Source: Trichoderma breve
Lineage: Eukaryota; Ascomycota; Sordariomycetes; Hypocreales; Hypocreaceae
Length of the DNA: 64,000 nucleotides
Assembly: GCF_028502605.1 (NCBI RefSeq)
Contig: NC_079232.1
Span: forward strand, 744,001 to 808,000
Direction of reading: 5' to 3'
In this document: piece after piece, positions 10,501-22,000 of the stretch
Layout: each line of letters begins with the position of its first letter
Numbering within the stretch: the stretch's first letter is position 1
The notes under the pieces: model-generated
What the model saw: the letters and a program-made list of their open reading frames with translations, nothing else
Databases searched by the model: none
What the model was told of the DNA's origin: nothing
Position numbers and translations under genes: made by a program

Positions 10501-13500
10501 ATGCGCCTGCTAGACGCCAGAACGCTGGGGCTCGTCGACATCACCGACGATGCTGTCCCGCCCTACGCCATCCTGTCGCACACCTGGGGCGATGAGGAAA
10601 TCACCATTCAGCAGCTGCGGCGCCTTGGCGGTTGTTCCCAGACCACGCTGGCATCTCCCCAGACCCTGGACAAAAAGCGAAGGGCCATCGTCTTGAAGAA
10701 GGGCTACATCAAGATCTCCGGCGCTGCCCAGCTTGCTGTTAGTCGGGGGCTCGACTACATATGGGTCGACACTTGCTGCATCGACAAGACCAGCAGCGCC
10801 GAACTGTCCGAGGCCATCAACTCCATGTATCTCTGGTACGAAAAGTCTGCCGAGTGCTATGCCTATCTCTCCGACGTCGAACCAGTCCTCGCTGCTGCAG
10901 ATGCTACCGTCTTCCACGATAATCTGCGCCGCAGTCGCTGGTTCACCAGAGGATGGACGCTTCAAGAGCTCATTGCCCCAAAAGTCGTCCTCTTCTACGC
11001 CAAGGATTGGACTTTCCTTGGACAGAAACACACACCACCTGAATTCACCAAAGCCATCAGCGAAATCACCAACATCGATCTAGAGGTCTTGAATGGCAGA
11101 ATAGACCCCCTCCAGTTGAGCGTGTCTGCTCGCATGGCCTGGGCGTCTCATAGGAACACAACCAGGCTCGAGGATACCGCATACTGCTTGATGGGTTTGT
11201 TTCAGGTCAACATGCCTCTTTTATACGGCGAAGGGCGCCGCGCATTTGCACGTCTTCAAGAAGAAATCATACAGCGCACTGATGATCAGTCGATATTTGC
11301 CTGGAACTCCTTTGACGATCAAGACGAAGATCCGGATGCTCTTTTTGGTTTGCTCGCACAATCTCCCGCTCAGTTCAAGCTTGCTGGCTCCTTGCAGGTT
11401 CTGCCGCCTTTGCCCATATATGCAAGCGCGCCCTCCAGTATGACCAACCAGGGCATCCGCGTGCAGCTATATATCCAACAACGTGCTTCTGAGGACCAGG
11501 GTGCAATGGAAGAGGACTATTATGCAATTCTAGATTGTGTTAAGCGGGATGGCGACGTCTATCAGTGTCCCGCTCTCTATCTGCGGCGGCTTTCCGAGGA
11601 TCAGTATGGAAGACTGAGGCCCAAGTCGCAACTCTTTATGCCTCCCCCATCCGCTACATTTCTACCAATGGATGGTTATCGCTCGGTATACGTCAGGCAG
11701 CAGCCAATATACTATCATCTTCCTCAGTTTAGGCTGTCCCCATTCAATGTGGAATCTAGTCTCGGCTCCTCCGATGGCGTTCAGTATCGCTTGTTTGACA
11801 AGTATCCCACACAAAACTGGAACTCAGCCACCATGACACTCAAGGCACAATACTCTCGCAAGCTACAGGCCATGGGCATCTTTAGATTCCAGAGCGTTGA
11901 GAAGATGGACGACAAAGTGGATGTTGTAGTCGGCCTACGTCGTTTAAACACGATGGAATGGGAGGGGTGGTGTTTCCAACTATTGCATCGCGACGTGTCC
12001 CTCGAGCACACTTTTCATGAAGTCAACAAGAAGATAGAGAGCATCATTACCGGATCAAGTACCATTGAGATCACATCGAAAACTCTTCGTGATTCGCTTG
12101 GAGAAGACTCCTGCATGACGAGCAGCGCGACGGTCGAGGGTATCCAGCTTCAAGGGCGACTCTACATTTCCATCCAAGTGACCCAGACGGCCGAGATTCA
12201 AACTGACAAGCAGCTACTTACAGTGTCTGCCCAGCACATTGTAATGTCTAAAAGCAACCAAATACTGAACGCTACCTCCGCCAATTCGGGTGCAAGGGCT
12301 CTGACAGAGATATACTGTCTAGCATCGAGTTCATCATATACACTTGACGAGTACACTCCCCTGGATTGGGTGATCCAACCTGTCCGATCAAGATATTCAG
12401 CATACGGCAAGGGAACCGTCCGCAGCGATTTCATGAAGCCCATCCACGAATTCGTCAACGTCCTCAGGCATGAAAAAACGGCAAAGGACTTGAGCCTCAC
12501 AGACCACCTAGCCTTGGCCTTGTTTTCTGGTGATGCACAACAAGCTGGGATAATCCTGGCTTACAAAAAGGCAAACATTGAGGTACCAACCGATGACTAC
12601 CACGGGCTCGCACCGCTTCACTGGGCCGTCGCGGGCGGCTCTCGCAACTGCATCATGCTGCTGCTTAAAGAGGGGGTCAATACCAGGAGGTTGACAAAGC
12701 GAGGCCTGTCGGCGATTCATGTTGCTGTGCTCTGCAACAATAAAGTCTTCGACGACCTTGCTAGGCTCAGGGGTAACCCAGAACGCGAACAGCTTGCGAA
12801 TGCAAGGACGAATCACTTTTCCGAGACGCCATTACACTTGGCCGCAGCCTCCACCCCCGACAACGAAGTTGGCCTCACCTTCTTCAAAGATTTTATGGAC
12901 TGGAGCTTGGAATTTATAGGACTGACGCCTCGAAATGCATTTGATGAAACTCCCCTCCATCGTGCTGCCGCCGGAGATAGCGTAGGTGCCATCCGAGCTC
13001 TGGCCACTCGCAGCTACTACTGCTACGTGGACAACGGAGATCAGTACGGTAGAACCCCTCTCTGGCACGCGGCTGCCGCTGGCGCTCTCAAGGCTATTAC
13101 AGCTCTGATTCGGTTGGGTGCATCTGTCGACCTGACGGATGACTTGGGAAGGAGTCCGTTACACGCAGCCTCTAGAGGAGGACACCATGAAGCCGTCTCC
13201 CTGCTTCTCGACATGGGCGCAAGAACAGATATCGAAACCAACGTCTTGAATCTGTTACCGATGGATCTCGCCGTCATGTTTGGGTTCGCCGAGTGCTTAA
13301 AGCTCCTGCTTGACTCCAGATGGCGAATCGTCTCCCAGGAGAACATGGACAGGACACTTCTAGTAGCGGCCTCGTTTGGGTCGTATGAATGCGTCAGGCT
13401 TCTTTGTCAACACGGCGCCAACCCGTTTGTTACTTTTGAGAATTACCTGCGCTCAGAGGATGGCCATGCCGTTGTTGTCGAGGAAGAGGTTGATGCTCAT

Positions 13501-14724
13501 ACTGCTGCGTTGGCAGAGAGAGAACTGCACATTGTCCACTTTTTTGATACTTCCGACACATGCAGATATCACCGGGAGCTCAGGCATCCCCCCGCAGACA
13601 ATCTCAACAACAAACCTCCCGTCATGGAAAATCCACCGGCACCGCCGTCTTTCTCTACTCCTGTCGGTGCTCCGCCTCCACCCGGTGTTGTAGCACCTGC
13701 TCCAGGAGCGCTTCCGCCTGTAGCAGGATCGGCTCCGGCTTTTGTGCCAGTCAGCGGACCGCAGCATCAATATGCCCCCAAGCCTCCAACACAATCAACA
13801 CCAGCAGCGGTGCCAAGCAGTGGACAGCAGTATCAATATGCCCCCAAGCCTCCAGTGCAATCAGCACCAGCTCCGGTGCAAAGCAGTGGACAGCAGTATC
13901 ATGCGCCCCAGCCTCAAGGACAGTCAGCACCGGCTTTTACACCAGGCAGCGGACAACAGAATCAATATGCGCCCCGGCCTCCAACACAATCAGCGCCAGC
14001 TGCTGTGCCAGTGAGCGGACAGCCATATCAGAACACACCTATGTACGGCAATGCACCGTCTTATGGCCGTCTGGAGTATGGCAATACGCCCTCTTACAAC
14101 AGCCCAGCTTATGGAAACACTCCCTCTTACAGCACTCCAGCGTATGGCAATACACCTTCCTACAGCAGCCCTGCATACGGAAGCGGAAGCACGACCTTTC
14201 CCAGCCGTCCAAGTGCCCCTTCATCCTTCGCACCTCAGGCGCCTCAGGCACCTCAGCAGGGTCTCGGGAAATACCAATCTCCCAGTCGACTTCAATCTAC
14301 AAACCTGCCTGCCCGCGCGAGTGCCAACACTTATGCCCCTGTGCAGCCCATGGCGCCTTCGCAATCCGAACGGCTTCAAGAGATGGTGAATCCATACGAG
14401 CCTTACAAAGCCCAGGCTCCAAGTCAGATTCGTCCAGCTACCTATTCATCACCTGCAGCAGGGGATACTCCCAATCAGGATTCGAGCGCTGCTACTCGAA
14501 ACAAATCGGTCCCAGCATACAGATCCGTGCCATACCAATCTTCCGAAGTCCGTGTGCAGCCTGTGGTTGCGGTTTACCAGCAACAACCACCTCTGGGATC
14601 GGTAGTAAATGTCGTGGCCCCGCTTGCATCGCCACCAGCGTCTCCGGAGGAGAATCCTCAGAAGAGAGATTCTAAGAGGGAGTCTACTGGAATAGTGGAG
14701 ATGTTTAGGAGCAGGAGAACATGA
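10501..14724 (+). CDS. HET-domain protein with ankyrin repeats and repetitive tail
   Basis: A single frame of 1407 residues starts at an ATG in good context (CAAACATGC). Residues 1-170 are a HET (heterokaryon incompatibility) domain: MRLLDARTLG opening, YAILSHTWGDEE, GLDYIWVDTCCIDK, and RSRWFTRGWTLQELIAP. The HET domain is known from fungal self/non-self recognition, where it triggers cell death; it is structurally TIR-like. Residues of about 690-980 hold ankyrin repeats (APLHWAVAGG, SPLHAASRGGH, TLLVAASFGSYECVRLLC), a likely sensing or docking module. From about 1035 the protein is Pro/Tyr/Gln/Ser-rich, with two kinds of internal repeat, and ends in a short charged stretch. Other HET-ankyrin proteins usually lack such a tail. 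No NACHT domain is present. The natural partner and trigger are unknown. Confidence 0.9.
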   Translation: MRLLDARTLGLVDITDDAVPPYAILSHTWGDEEITIQQLRRLGGCSQTTLASPQTLDKKRRAIVLKKGYIKISGAAQLAVSRGLDYIWVDTCCIDKTSSAELSEAINSMYLWYEKSAECYAYLSDVEPVLAAADATVFHDNLRRSRWFTRGWTLQELIAPKVVLFYAKDWTFLGQKHTPPEFTKAISEITNIDLEVLNGRIDPLQLSVSARMAWASHRNTTRLEDTAYCLMGLFQVNMPLLYGEGRRAFARLQEEIIQRTDDQSIFAWNSFDDQDEDPDALFGLLAQSPAQFKLAGSLQVLPPLPIYASAPSSMTNQGIRVQLYIQQRASEDQGAMEEDYYAILDCVKRDGDVYQCPALYLRRLSEDQYGRLRPKSQLFMPPPSATFLPMDGYRSVYVRQQPIYYHLPQFRLSPFNVESSLGSSDGVQYRLFDKYPTQNWNSATMTLKAQYSRKLQAMGIFRFQSVEKMDDKVDVVVGLRRLNTMEWEGWCFQLLHRDVSLEHTFHEVNKKIESIITGSSTIEITSKTLRDSLGEDSCMTSSATVEGIQLQGRLYISIQVTQTAEIQTDKQLLTVSAQHIVMSKSNQILNATSANSGARALTEIYCLASSSSYTLDEYTPLDWVIQPVRSRYSAYGKGTVRSDFMKPIHEFVNVLRHEKTAKDLSLTDHLALALFSGDAQQAGIILAYKKANIEVPTDDYHGLAPLHWAVAGGSRNCIMLLLKEGVNTRRLTKRGLSAIHVAVLCNNKVFDDLARLRGNPEREQLANARTNHFSETPLHLAAASTPDNEVGLTFFKDFMDWSLEFIGLTPRNAFDETPLHRAAAGDSVGAIRALATRSYYCYVDNGDQYGRTPLWHAAAAGALKAITALIRLGASVDLTDDLGRSPLHAASRGGHHEAVSLLLDMGARTDIETNVLNLLPMDLAVMFGFAECLKLLLDSRWRIVSQENMDRTLLVAASFGSYECVRLLCQHGANPFVTFENYLRSEDGHAVVVEEEVDAHTAALAERELHIVHFFDTSDTCRYHRELRHPPADNLNNKPPVMENPPAPPSFSTPVGAPPPPGVVAPAPGALPPVAGSAPAFVPVSGPQHQYAPKPPTQSTPAAVPSSGQQYQYAPKPPVQSAPAPVQSSGQQYHAPQPQGQSAPAFTPGSGQQNQYAPRPPTQSAPAAVPVSGQPYQNTPMYGNAPSYGRLEYGNTPSYNSPAYGNTPSYSTPAYGNTPSYSSPAYGSGSTTFPSRPSAPSSFAPQAPQAPQQGLGKYQSPSRLQSTNLPARASANTYAPVQPMAPSQSERLQEMVNPYEPYKAQAPSQIRPATYSSPAAGDTPNQDSSAATRNKSVPAYRSVPYQSSEVRVQPVVAVYQQQPPLGSVVNVVAPLASPPASPEENPQKRDSKRESTGIVEMFRSRRT
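13740..14190 (+). repeat. Coding minisatellite in the HET-ankyrin gene tail
   Basis: The sequence encodes several diverged copies of a unit of about 20 residues built on SGQQYQYAPKPP plus a QSAPA segment. It is followed by four copies of a 10-11-residue unit resembling AYGNTPSYSSP. At DNA level the copies remain clearly alike (for example repeats of CAATATGCCCCCAAGCCTCC). Unit number may vary between strains. Confidence 0.85.
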
Positions 14725-16056
14725 GATTCGTTTTGAATATGGCCTGTTTCGAACTTGGGAACTTGTTGGATTTTTATGATGATGTTATGAAGATATATGT
14801 TGTAATGCTTAGTTTCTGTTTTAAGGATGAGTTGTATGGTCGTTTCAGATCGTAGCAGATTTTGTAAGCGTTACAGCTTTCTCTCTGTTATTTTATCGCA
14901 AAATTTGAGTCCATAATAGCCGATAATTTTCACATCGCATAGATCGGCGTGTGTTTGGTCGCCGCGTTTAGCAATTTAGCCATGGGCAAAAGTAGCTGGC
15001 GCGAATCGGTGTATTGCAATTGAACTGTTGCGAAGCAGCTTGATATGATAGGCAGATGCAGGATAACATCACCTCAATTTTAAACTACGCTTGATGTCAC
15101 GTCACGGCTGCAAAAACTCTACATATACCAACAAGGCCATACTGCAGTAATTGTCCACTAGAAAACATCAGATTCCTAACAACCAACCAGCGAGCATATG
15201 GACGTCTTTCCACCGTCCATTGGCCCTCTGTTGATTGGATACATTTTTTAATAAAACGACACGAACGCTGGCTACTTTAACACAGAAACGGAGCCCTTAA
15301 AGGTAGGCGATACATAGGGCTAAACTTTTGTAACAGTTCTTTTTGCCATAGTTATTAATTTTAATAAAAGATTGATACGAAATACAACATACCTAAGATA
15401 TAGTTAAGCTGGATGCAGATGCAGAATATCAACGTGTAACACAACAGGTAGTATCTACCTGTCAGTACTCAATAAATCACAACTAACGAACAATCTGCTG
15501 GCCCTCTCCCCTGAAGTCTATTTATATGTCTAAATGAAATCTCAAATAATGTTAACTAAGGTAGTATCGCAACCGGTAGAAGTAGTTTATGCCTTAGTAT
15601 TTTATTAGCCGCCACATTTGAAAATTGTTCTATTAACTGCTTTGCCACTACTAGGTAACATCTCGGCATGTCCTCGCTCCCCGCTGCTAGACAAAGCCGG
15701 ACCTGACTTGCCCAACTACTATAGGAAGTACAGCGCGAGAAGAAGTCAGGGAAACATCTGATCTAGTTGCTGAAATCTCGTTCTGTCTTGGCTAGGGGTT
15801 TTCCATTTGATAACTCGTCTCGTCTGTTTATCTAGCTTCGAAGGATATCCTCTTTTACATCGAGAAGCTGGGCCAAACCCGGCTTAGTCACCCGACCCCT
15901 CTATCAAAGCACCGCACAGCATTCCGTGCAGTTGTGCCACTTGATAAGCTGACATGGGCGCTTTTCTTCCATTCAAAACCTCAATCTCTATATCGCTTCA
16001 TCTCACCCCTCGCTTTCCCCAACCATTCACTGCAAAAAGCAATTCTTCGGTTTAAA
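14725..16056. other. A/T-rich intergenic region
   Basis: No gene is seen. From about 15240 to 15660 the sequence is notably A/T-rich (TTTTAATAAAA runs). The last 150 bases are C/T-rich, as expected of the promoter and leader of the DUF952 gene. No transposon ends or open frames were recognised. Confidence 0.5.
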
Positions 16057-16492
16057 ATGTCTGCCGCCAATCCCCCCAAGTACATCTACAAGATTCTGCC
16101 CGCAGCCCCTCAAGACCCGCTGCCCGAGCAGTTTCCCTTCTCACAGCTCGATGCAAACGACGGCTTCGTTCACCTAAGCACATCTACACAGGTAAATAAT
16201 ACACTGAATCTCAATACTATGAATTGATTGCATGGCTAGGGTTTTTCTTCATCTAATCTTTATGGGAATCTAGGTCCCAAACACCGCTGACTTGTTCTTC
16301 ACTGAGGCGACAGAGCTGTGGCTCATCAAGCTTGAGCTGGCAAAGCTGGCGGACCCGCTGAAATGGGAAGACGGGTTCCCGCATCTGTACGGCAACTTTG
16401 GCGCAGCAGATGTCCAGAGCTTGGAGAAATTTGAGAGGAAAGAGGGGCAAAAGTGGTCGGAAGGCATGAAGGCTTCAGCTTGGTTAGAGTAA
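16057..16492 (+). CDS. DUF952 family protein
   Basis: Exons 16057-16191 and 16274-16492 give 117 residues; the 82-base intron (GTAAAT..TCTAG) is in phase 0. The ATG at 16057 follows TTTAAA and is preferred to the in-frame ATG at 15934, because the extra residues do not belong to the family and lie in leader-like sequence. The domain fills the protein: the KYIYKILP opening, the DGFVHLST motif, and the HLYGNFG motif near the end are characteristic of DUF952. This small family is shared by bacteria and fungi and has no established biochemical role. The length is normal for the family. The gene converges on the aminopeptidase gene, with about 135 bases between stop codons. Confidence 0.88.
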
Positions 16493-16627
16493 CTACCTAT
16501 CGTCACATATATTACAAAATAGACATGGTATCACTACAAGGTATACTACGCGTATGAGTGGGAAAAAAAAGTTCCATGTCCTTCTTTTCTCTTCTTTTTT
16601 TACTTCTTTGCTATAAACAGGAGGCAA

Positions 16628-18804
16628 TTAGACACCCAGATCCTTTTCCACCATACCCCTGCAAATAGGGTGGTAGAATTCCTTGTTCTTGGCAAAGGTC
16701 TCCAGGGCAAGGCTGCGATCAACCTTGTTCAGGGAGCGGAACAAGGGTCGAACAAACTTCATGCGGCCGACCTTTCCGAGCAAATCGGCGGTCTTCTGGT
16801 AGCTGGTGCTGTCGTTGGCCTTGAGGGCGATTTGGAGGTAGGCAAACTTGAGCTCAACGTTCTGGGTGTTTAGGAGATCGTAGGCGCTGCCGAGGAGCTG
16901 AGCACGTTCGGTGCTTAGAGGCTCAAACTGCTGCAGCTTTTCGAGGAAAACAATCTTTTGGTTGGAGGAGAAGGATTCAACATCCTTGGCACTGGGCTCA
17001 TAAGACTATTTATCTCGCAACGTTAGCATGAGACGGCTCAAGAAGGTGAAGGGAAAAAGAATGAGGAGAGTGAAGAGAAGACTCACAGCATCCTTCCACT
17101 TCTCAGCCAACTCATAACATTGGTTAGCAAGGGTGGTGTCAAACTCGGGCTTAGGAGGCAAGCCAGGGGTATAGAATTTGCTCTCCCAGTCGATGGTGGC
17201 CACCTTCTGCTTGACCTCTTCATCACCGAGGTTGTTGAAGAAGTCTACAAAGGTATCCCGGAACTCAAACGAGTCCAGAGACTTGCCAGCCCACTTTGTG
17301 AAGTAGTGGGGGATAAACTTGTTGAAGTTGTCTCGGCCAACGAGGCGATCCAAGTAGTAAAGGAAGTGGAAGCCCTTCTCATAAGCAACAGTGCTGTAGA
17401 CATCCTCAGGGTCTACGTTGTCGTGGCTAATAATGAGCTTGGTGTACTCGTGGTCCTTGCCAAAGTGTGCAACGGCGTCCTCTGAACTTCATGTCAGATT
17501 TGTTCACGACGTCAGTTACAGCGTGTATACTCACCGAGGGCCTTCCATCCAATGATGGACGAAAAGTCAAACTGGGGCTCGCCGTGGACGGCAGCCTCAA
17601 TTCGTCGCTCCAGGTACACGGTCCAGCCTTCATTCAGCCAGCTGCCAGATTTGTTAGATCAGTCTCGTGAATCTCAAATTAGCAGTTCATGTGATACTTA
17701 CAAATGCTCCCAGCTAGCGTTGGATACCAGGTTACCGCTCCAGCTGTGGGCAAGCTCGTGAGCAATGACGTCGACGTTCTGCCTGTCGCCGCTGATAATG
17801 GTGGGGGTAGCAAAAGTGTAGATAGGGTTCTCCATGCCTAAGATGAGTGTCAGAACAGTCACTGAAGCTTGATTGATGCACAGGCGATGCTAACCTCCAT
17901 AGGGGAAGCTGGGGGGCAGAACGAGCACATTGTACTCTCCCCACTTGTAAGGGAAGACGATGCTCTCGGCGATTTCCAGGAACTTCTCCATGTCCCGCTC
18001 GAGCTCCCATTGGCAGCCCTTGAGCTCATTGGGGCCGGTAACAACCTTGCTGCGGGAGCCAATGGGGGCAGCAACGATATCACCAGAGGCAACGGCGAAC
18101 AGGTACGAAGGAATTGGAACCTTTTGCTCAAACTCATAGACCTTCTCCACGCCGGGAGTGGCTGTGTGGTCACCAACAGGAACACCGCTGGCAACAACAG
18201 GGAGAGTGGACGTGAACTTGAAGCTGACGGTGGACTTGACATCAGGAGTGTCCTGGCAGGGGAAGATGGAGCGAGCATTGATGGCCTGGCACTGAGAGAA
18301 CATGTACGGGTGCTTCTTGTTGGACGTCTGAGCGGGCGTCAGCCACTGAAGGGCAGTGCACTTGCTGGTCGTCTCCAGCTCAATGGCCAGGTTGACGATG
18401 TCGCCCTTGGCTGCGCCATCGGGAACCTGTACATGAAGCGGCGCTCCAAAGGGATCCGAGTGCGGCTTGAGCTCCCACTTGGACGCAGCATCGTTGACGT
18501 TGACGGACGAGACGTTGACGAAGCGCGAGTCGAGGATGATCTCCTTGCTCTCCTTGTCAGTCTGGCTCTCCAGCTGCAGCACAACAGATCCCTTGAGGCG
18601 CTTATTCTCAAAGTCAATGTTGAAGTTGGCGGTGGTGTGCCTTGTGCGCCAAGCGCCGTAGTTGGACAAGGTAGTGGGATCGCGAGTGCCAGCCATGGTG
18701 TTGTTGATTGTTGCAAAGCCCCGCCTTGAATAGTACTGGTAGTAGCTTGTGATGGTGCGATTCGTGCTGCGAAAAAGACCAGCTCGGAGGGAGAACCACG
18801 ACAT
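16628..18804 (-). CDS. LAP2: Leukotriene A4 hydrolase-type M1 aminopeptidase
   Basis: Five exons (18804-17895, 17837-17702, 17641-17535, 17481-17087, 17005-16628, read on the minus strand) give 641 residues with all junctions in frame. This is a zinc metallopeptidase of family M1, leukotriene A4 hydrolase branch, and orthologue-like to yeast Lap2 (YNL045W). Family hallmarks are visible: [14 protein letters not shown] in the N-terminal domain, the exopeptidase GGMENP motif at about 303-308, and zinc ligands HELAH (His330, His334) with Glu353 in NEGW exactly 18 residues further on. The C-terminal part is the helical LTA4H domain. Expected activity is aminopeptidase plus epoxide hydrolase. The first ATG (18804) adds 36 Arg/Ser/Tyr-rich residues that look like a mitochondrial presequence. 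A second ATG at 18696 (MAGTRDP) would give the usual cytosolic form. Confidence 0.95.
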
Positions 18805-19070
18805 GTAGCACAAAGCACAAACTCAGCACAAAGTCGAGGGTTTTTTTTGACAGCAAGATGGAGCGGGCAAAAGGACCGACTCAAGCCGAGTTCGAATTCG
18901 AGCTCATTGACAACGACGAGCAAGCTTGCAAAAGGTCCTCCGGTGTGCAGTTCCTATTCGAGGAGCATCACGTGCCGCACCACTTTGCGGAACATTTTTG
19001 AGTTTCCACTGTGGGCTCTTTCGGCTCAGCGAAATCCAATTCAATCCATACACTGCATTTGGTGTGCATT

Positions 19071-19090
19071 ATGTGATGTGATGTGATGTG
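19071..19090. repeat. ATGTG pentamer repeat (x4)
   Basis: Four perfect ATGTG units are followed by ATGCG. The tract lies about 270 bases upstream of the aminopeptidase start, in its promoter region. Confidence 0.85.
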
Positions 19091-22000
19091 ATGCGTTGCC
19101 GCGGTTTGAACTCATCACGACTTTTCACATTTTTGATATTTTTCTCTTTCAATTTCTTTGCACAATACCTCTATCAGATCGGTCTTAGTCCAGTCAACTC
19201 ACTAGACCAGCTGTGAAACAATCGGCTTCTCAGCCGCTCCCCGCCAACTGGGCACCTGAAACGACCGCTAAGCGTCTGTGAAAGAAACAAAGGATCCCAT
19301 TCCGGGGGTGTTCTCTCGTTTCATGCGGCTGAATGGGCACTCAAGGTGCCAAATCCACAGACAAGTACCCTAACATAGCCCATCGTTTCAATCTAGACGC
19401 GATGAAAAATTGACGAGAATGGGGACCGGAAGGACGTGATGCGGAGCCGCAGACACCTTGTTGGAAACATTTCTTGCAAGTGTCAGATCGGACTGTTCGC
19501 GTATCGTGTCCACGTTAAGATTGCATTGTCAGTGATGGAGTGGACAATGATTCAGCTTGTACATTGATCTGCCTCCAAACGCGTTGTTCAGTACACTGCG
19601 CTGTAAGTATACTCAAAGCCAGAGAAGACGTTACTATTGCAGTCCATAGCTGCATCAACGGGCACACGTGCACTAGAGGGGGTGTAGATGTAGATGTAGT
19701 TTCAGAGTGGGAAAAAGGGAGAAAATTCTTCCAACATCTAGTCGAGATGCTACTGACAATAGAAGCATGGGAATATAAAATTTCACTCATAGATTCCCAC
19801 TCAGTTTCATCCGAACACTTCCGTGGAACGATGGGGCTACAAAAGCCAACATGGAGCCAGTCAGAGAGGATGTGGGCGGGTTTGCGCTTTGTCCGTGACC
19901 TCACTCAAGTTGCTTGGCCAAGAAAAAGAGTTTTGCCAATGGAAGACATCAATTTCACGCTCTACCCAAGTATTTATGCAATCGTATCATCTTCAAATGG
20001 AGAGCACTTTATGGTACTTAATCTCTTCAAGGCTTTTAAATAGGATGGACACCTATGATATAGACCTGATTCCTAATCCAAGGGTTTGTGAAAGTGTCTT
20101 TCTTCTTGACAGAATTGGCGAGCAATCTTGATTCGTATACCTTCAGGGTGGGTAATTTTCTCCTACTTTACTTCCACCCAGTATGGGTACTACTCCTCAA
20201 AGTTTACAGCAAGATACGAGTGTAGGGTATCTAGTTGGTATGCTGAGCTAAAGCTACACCTTTAATTGAGGAGAAGAACGCGTTGGTAGATTGCGATAGA
20301 TATATCTGAGTAGATTGAGCTTGCTTGTTATTCAGTCATCCTGTTCGGTCGGATATGTTGTTGAACTTTAAGATGTGCTGATTAGCTGTCCCCAGTCTTC
20401 TCTAAAGAGGTGTTTGAGACCAAATACATATTTTGTCTTCTTGGCCACTTGTTCTAATCCCCGTTCTGTTTCATATAGCATCAAAGCGTGTCCAATTCTC
20501 CCATCGCCTCAAAATGAGCAACCATCTGTCCGCCAAGGAACGATGCACCACGCCCTCCAAACAGGACAATGGGCCAAATGATATATTTTGGTGCCAGACT
20601 TCAGATCGTCCAAGAGTAATAAATGGCAGGGTTGGAGATGTCTAGATGAAGATTGTAAGTCTAGAACAAATACTCTTCAATGTGCAAACACGATCCATAT
20701 AATGCATACGTGATGTTCTACGGTGGTGAGGGGATAATATCCAGGCATATGCAACGCCGACGAGGTTGTGGCCGCTCCAATGGAACCCAGTGTCCAACAA
20801 AATCACCAGCAAATTGAAAAAGTAAACAATTCCATTCTGTCTTGTTTTACAATTAGTTTTGAGCTCCTTTTCGGATATTAACGAAGCCCTATTCCACATA
20901 AGACGTCTTTGCACGATTGTACTATACTTAGAAGTACCGGCAATGTGCCACTCGGGATCATGTTACAAAGCTGAAAATGGATTTTTGACAAGTCAATTTT
21001 CTAGATAATTCCATCTCACATCCACCAGCAGCCTTATACCACCCTACTTGTTTTATAGATGCGTTGCAGAATCCTCTGCTGTTCTGAAGGTCAAGGCGTT
21101 GTGGAGTCGATTCGGTGTGGGTGGACGCAACGAACGCACTGCGTTTGACCCAAGATCTGAAACATGGCATCAGCCGGGCCAAGTCAGAGCCGCACTGTTG
21201 TTTGTAAACCTTCGTCCATTGATGGTAGAAACGCCGTTGGGCTTAGTGCTGAGCGCGGGGTGAGTCCAAACCGGCCGGCGCCGGTTCGGATCTGTCTTGA
21301 GGCTATTGGAGATTTCGTCAATATCACGTATTTTCTCCATTGCTGGAAATGCACTGGTAATAGAGTCATCTTATTATGAATAGATTTCTTTTGTAAACAA
21401 GCTTAGATATTTAATCACTGTGACTGTAGAAAAAAAAGTTGAATTCTGCGGCTGGAAAAAAGAGCCTCCACCAACATCGGCGGCGAGTGGGGCCGGGCAT
21501 CGGACTCACGGTGGACCTTGAATAACGGCTACCAAGGTCTACTGTACAATATCTCAACCCTCTGAGAACTCACAATCTTCCTGTTTCTCCCCCGCTCGAT
21601 CAAACAAGATCAAGGCAAAGATAGAAACAAAAATCTAATTGGCCCTACATGTGGGCTTGTTTCCCCGCAGAACAGACTTGTAAGCAGGAGTTGGTTCAGG
21701 GGTTGAAACAGCATTGAAACCAGAACTCTCGACCAATATACTCCAAACCGGAGCACAGGAGGAAGCAGGATTTGGCTTCAGGAAGCTCTCAGTAGATGAA
21801 GATGCAAAATTGCTTCCAATATGTTCTTTAATTGGGGAAAAAATCATTGTAAGATGGGAAAATGCTTGGGTCTTGGCTCAATCTCCGAAAAGCATCGTGA
21901 AAGGAGATTTGCACCCAATATTGGCAACGCATAAGCATAGTAATTAGCTATCGGAGATATCCGAAATAGAATTCCGCTCGGAAAAAGACCTATCCGGTGG

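Noticed and set aside
19540..20043. Plus-strand open frame of 167 codons in the gene desert
   Set aside because: It begins at GTG rather than ATG; the first ATG is far inside, and no family is recognised.
21235..21305. Possible tRNA-like A-box/B-box arrangement around GGTTCGGATCT
   Set aside because: The T-arm stem cannot pair and no acceptor stem is found, so no cloverleaf forms.
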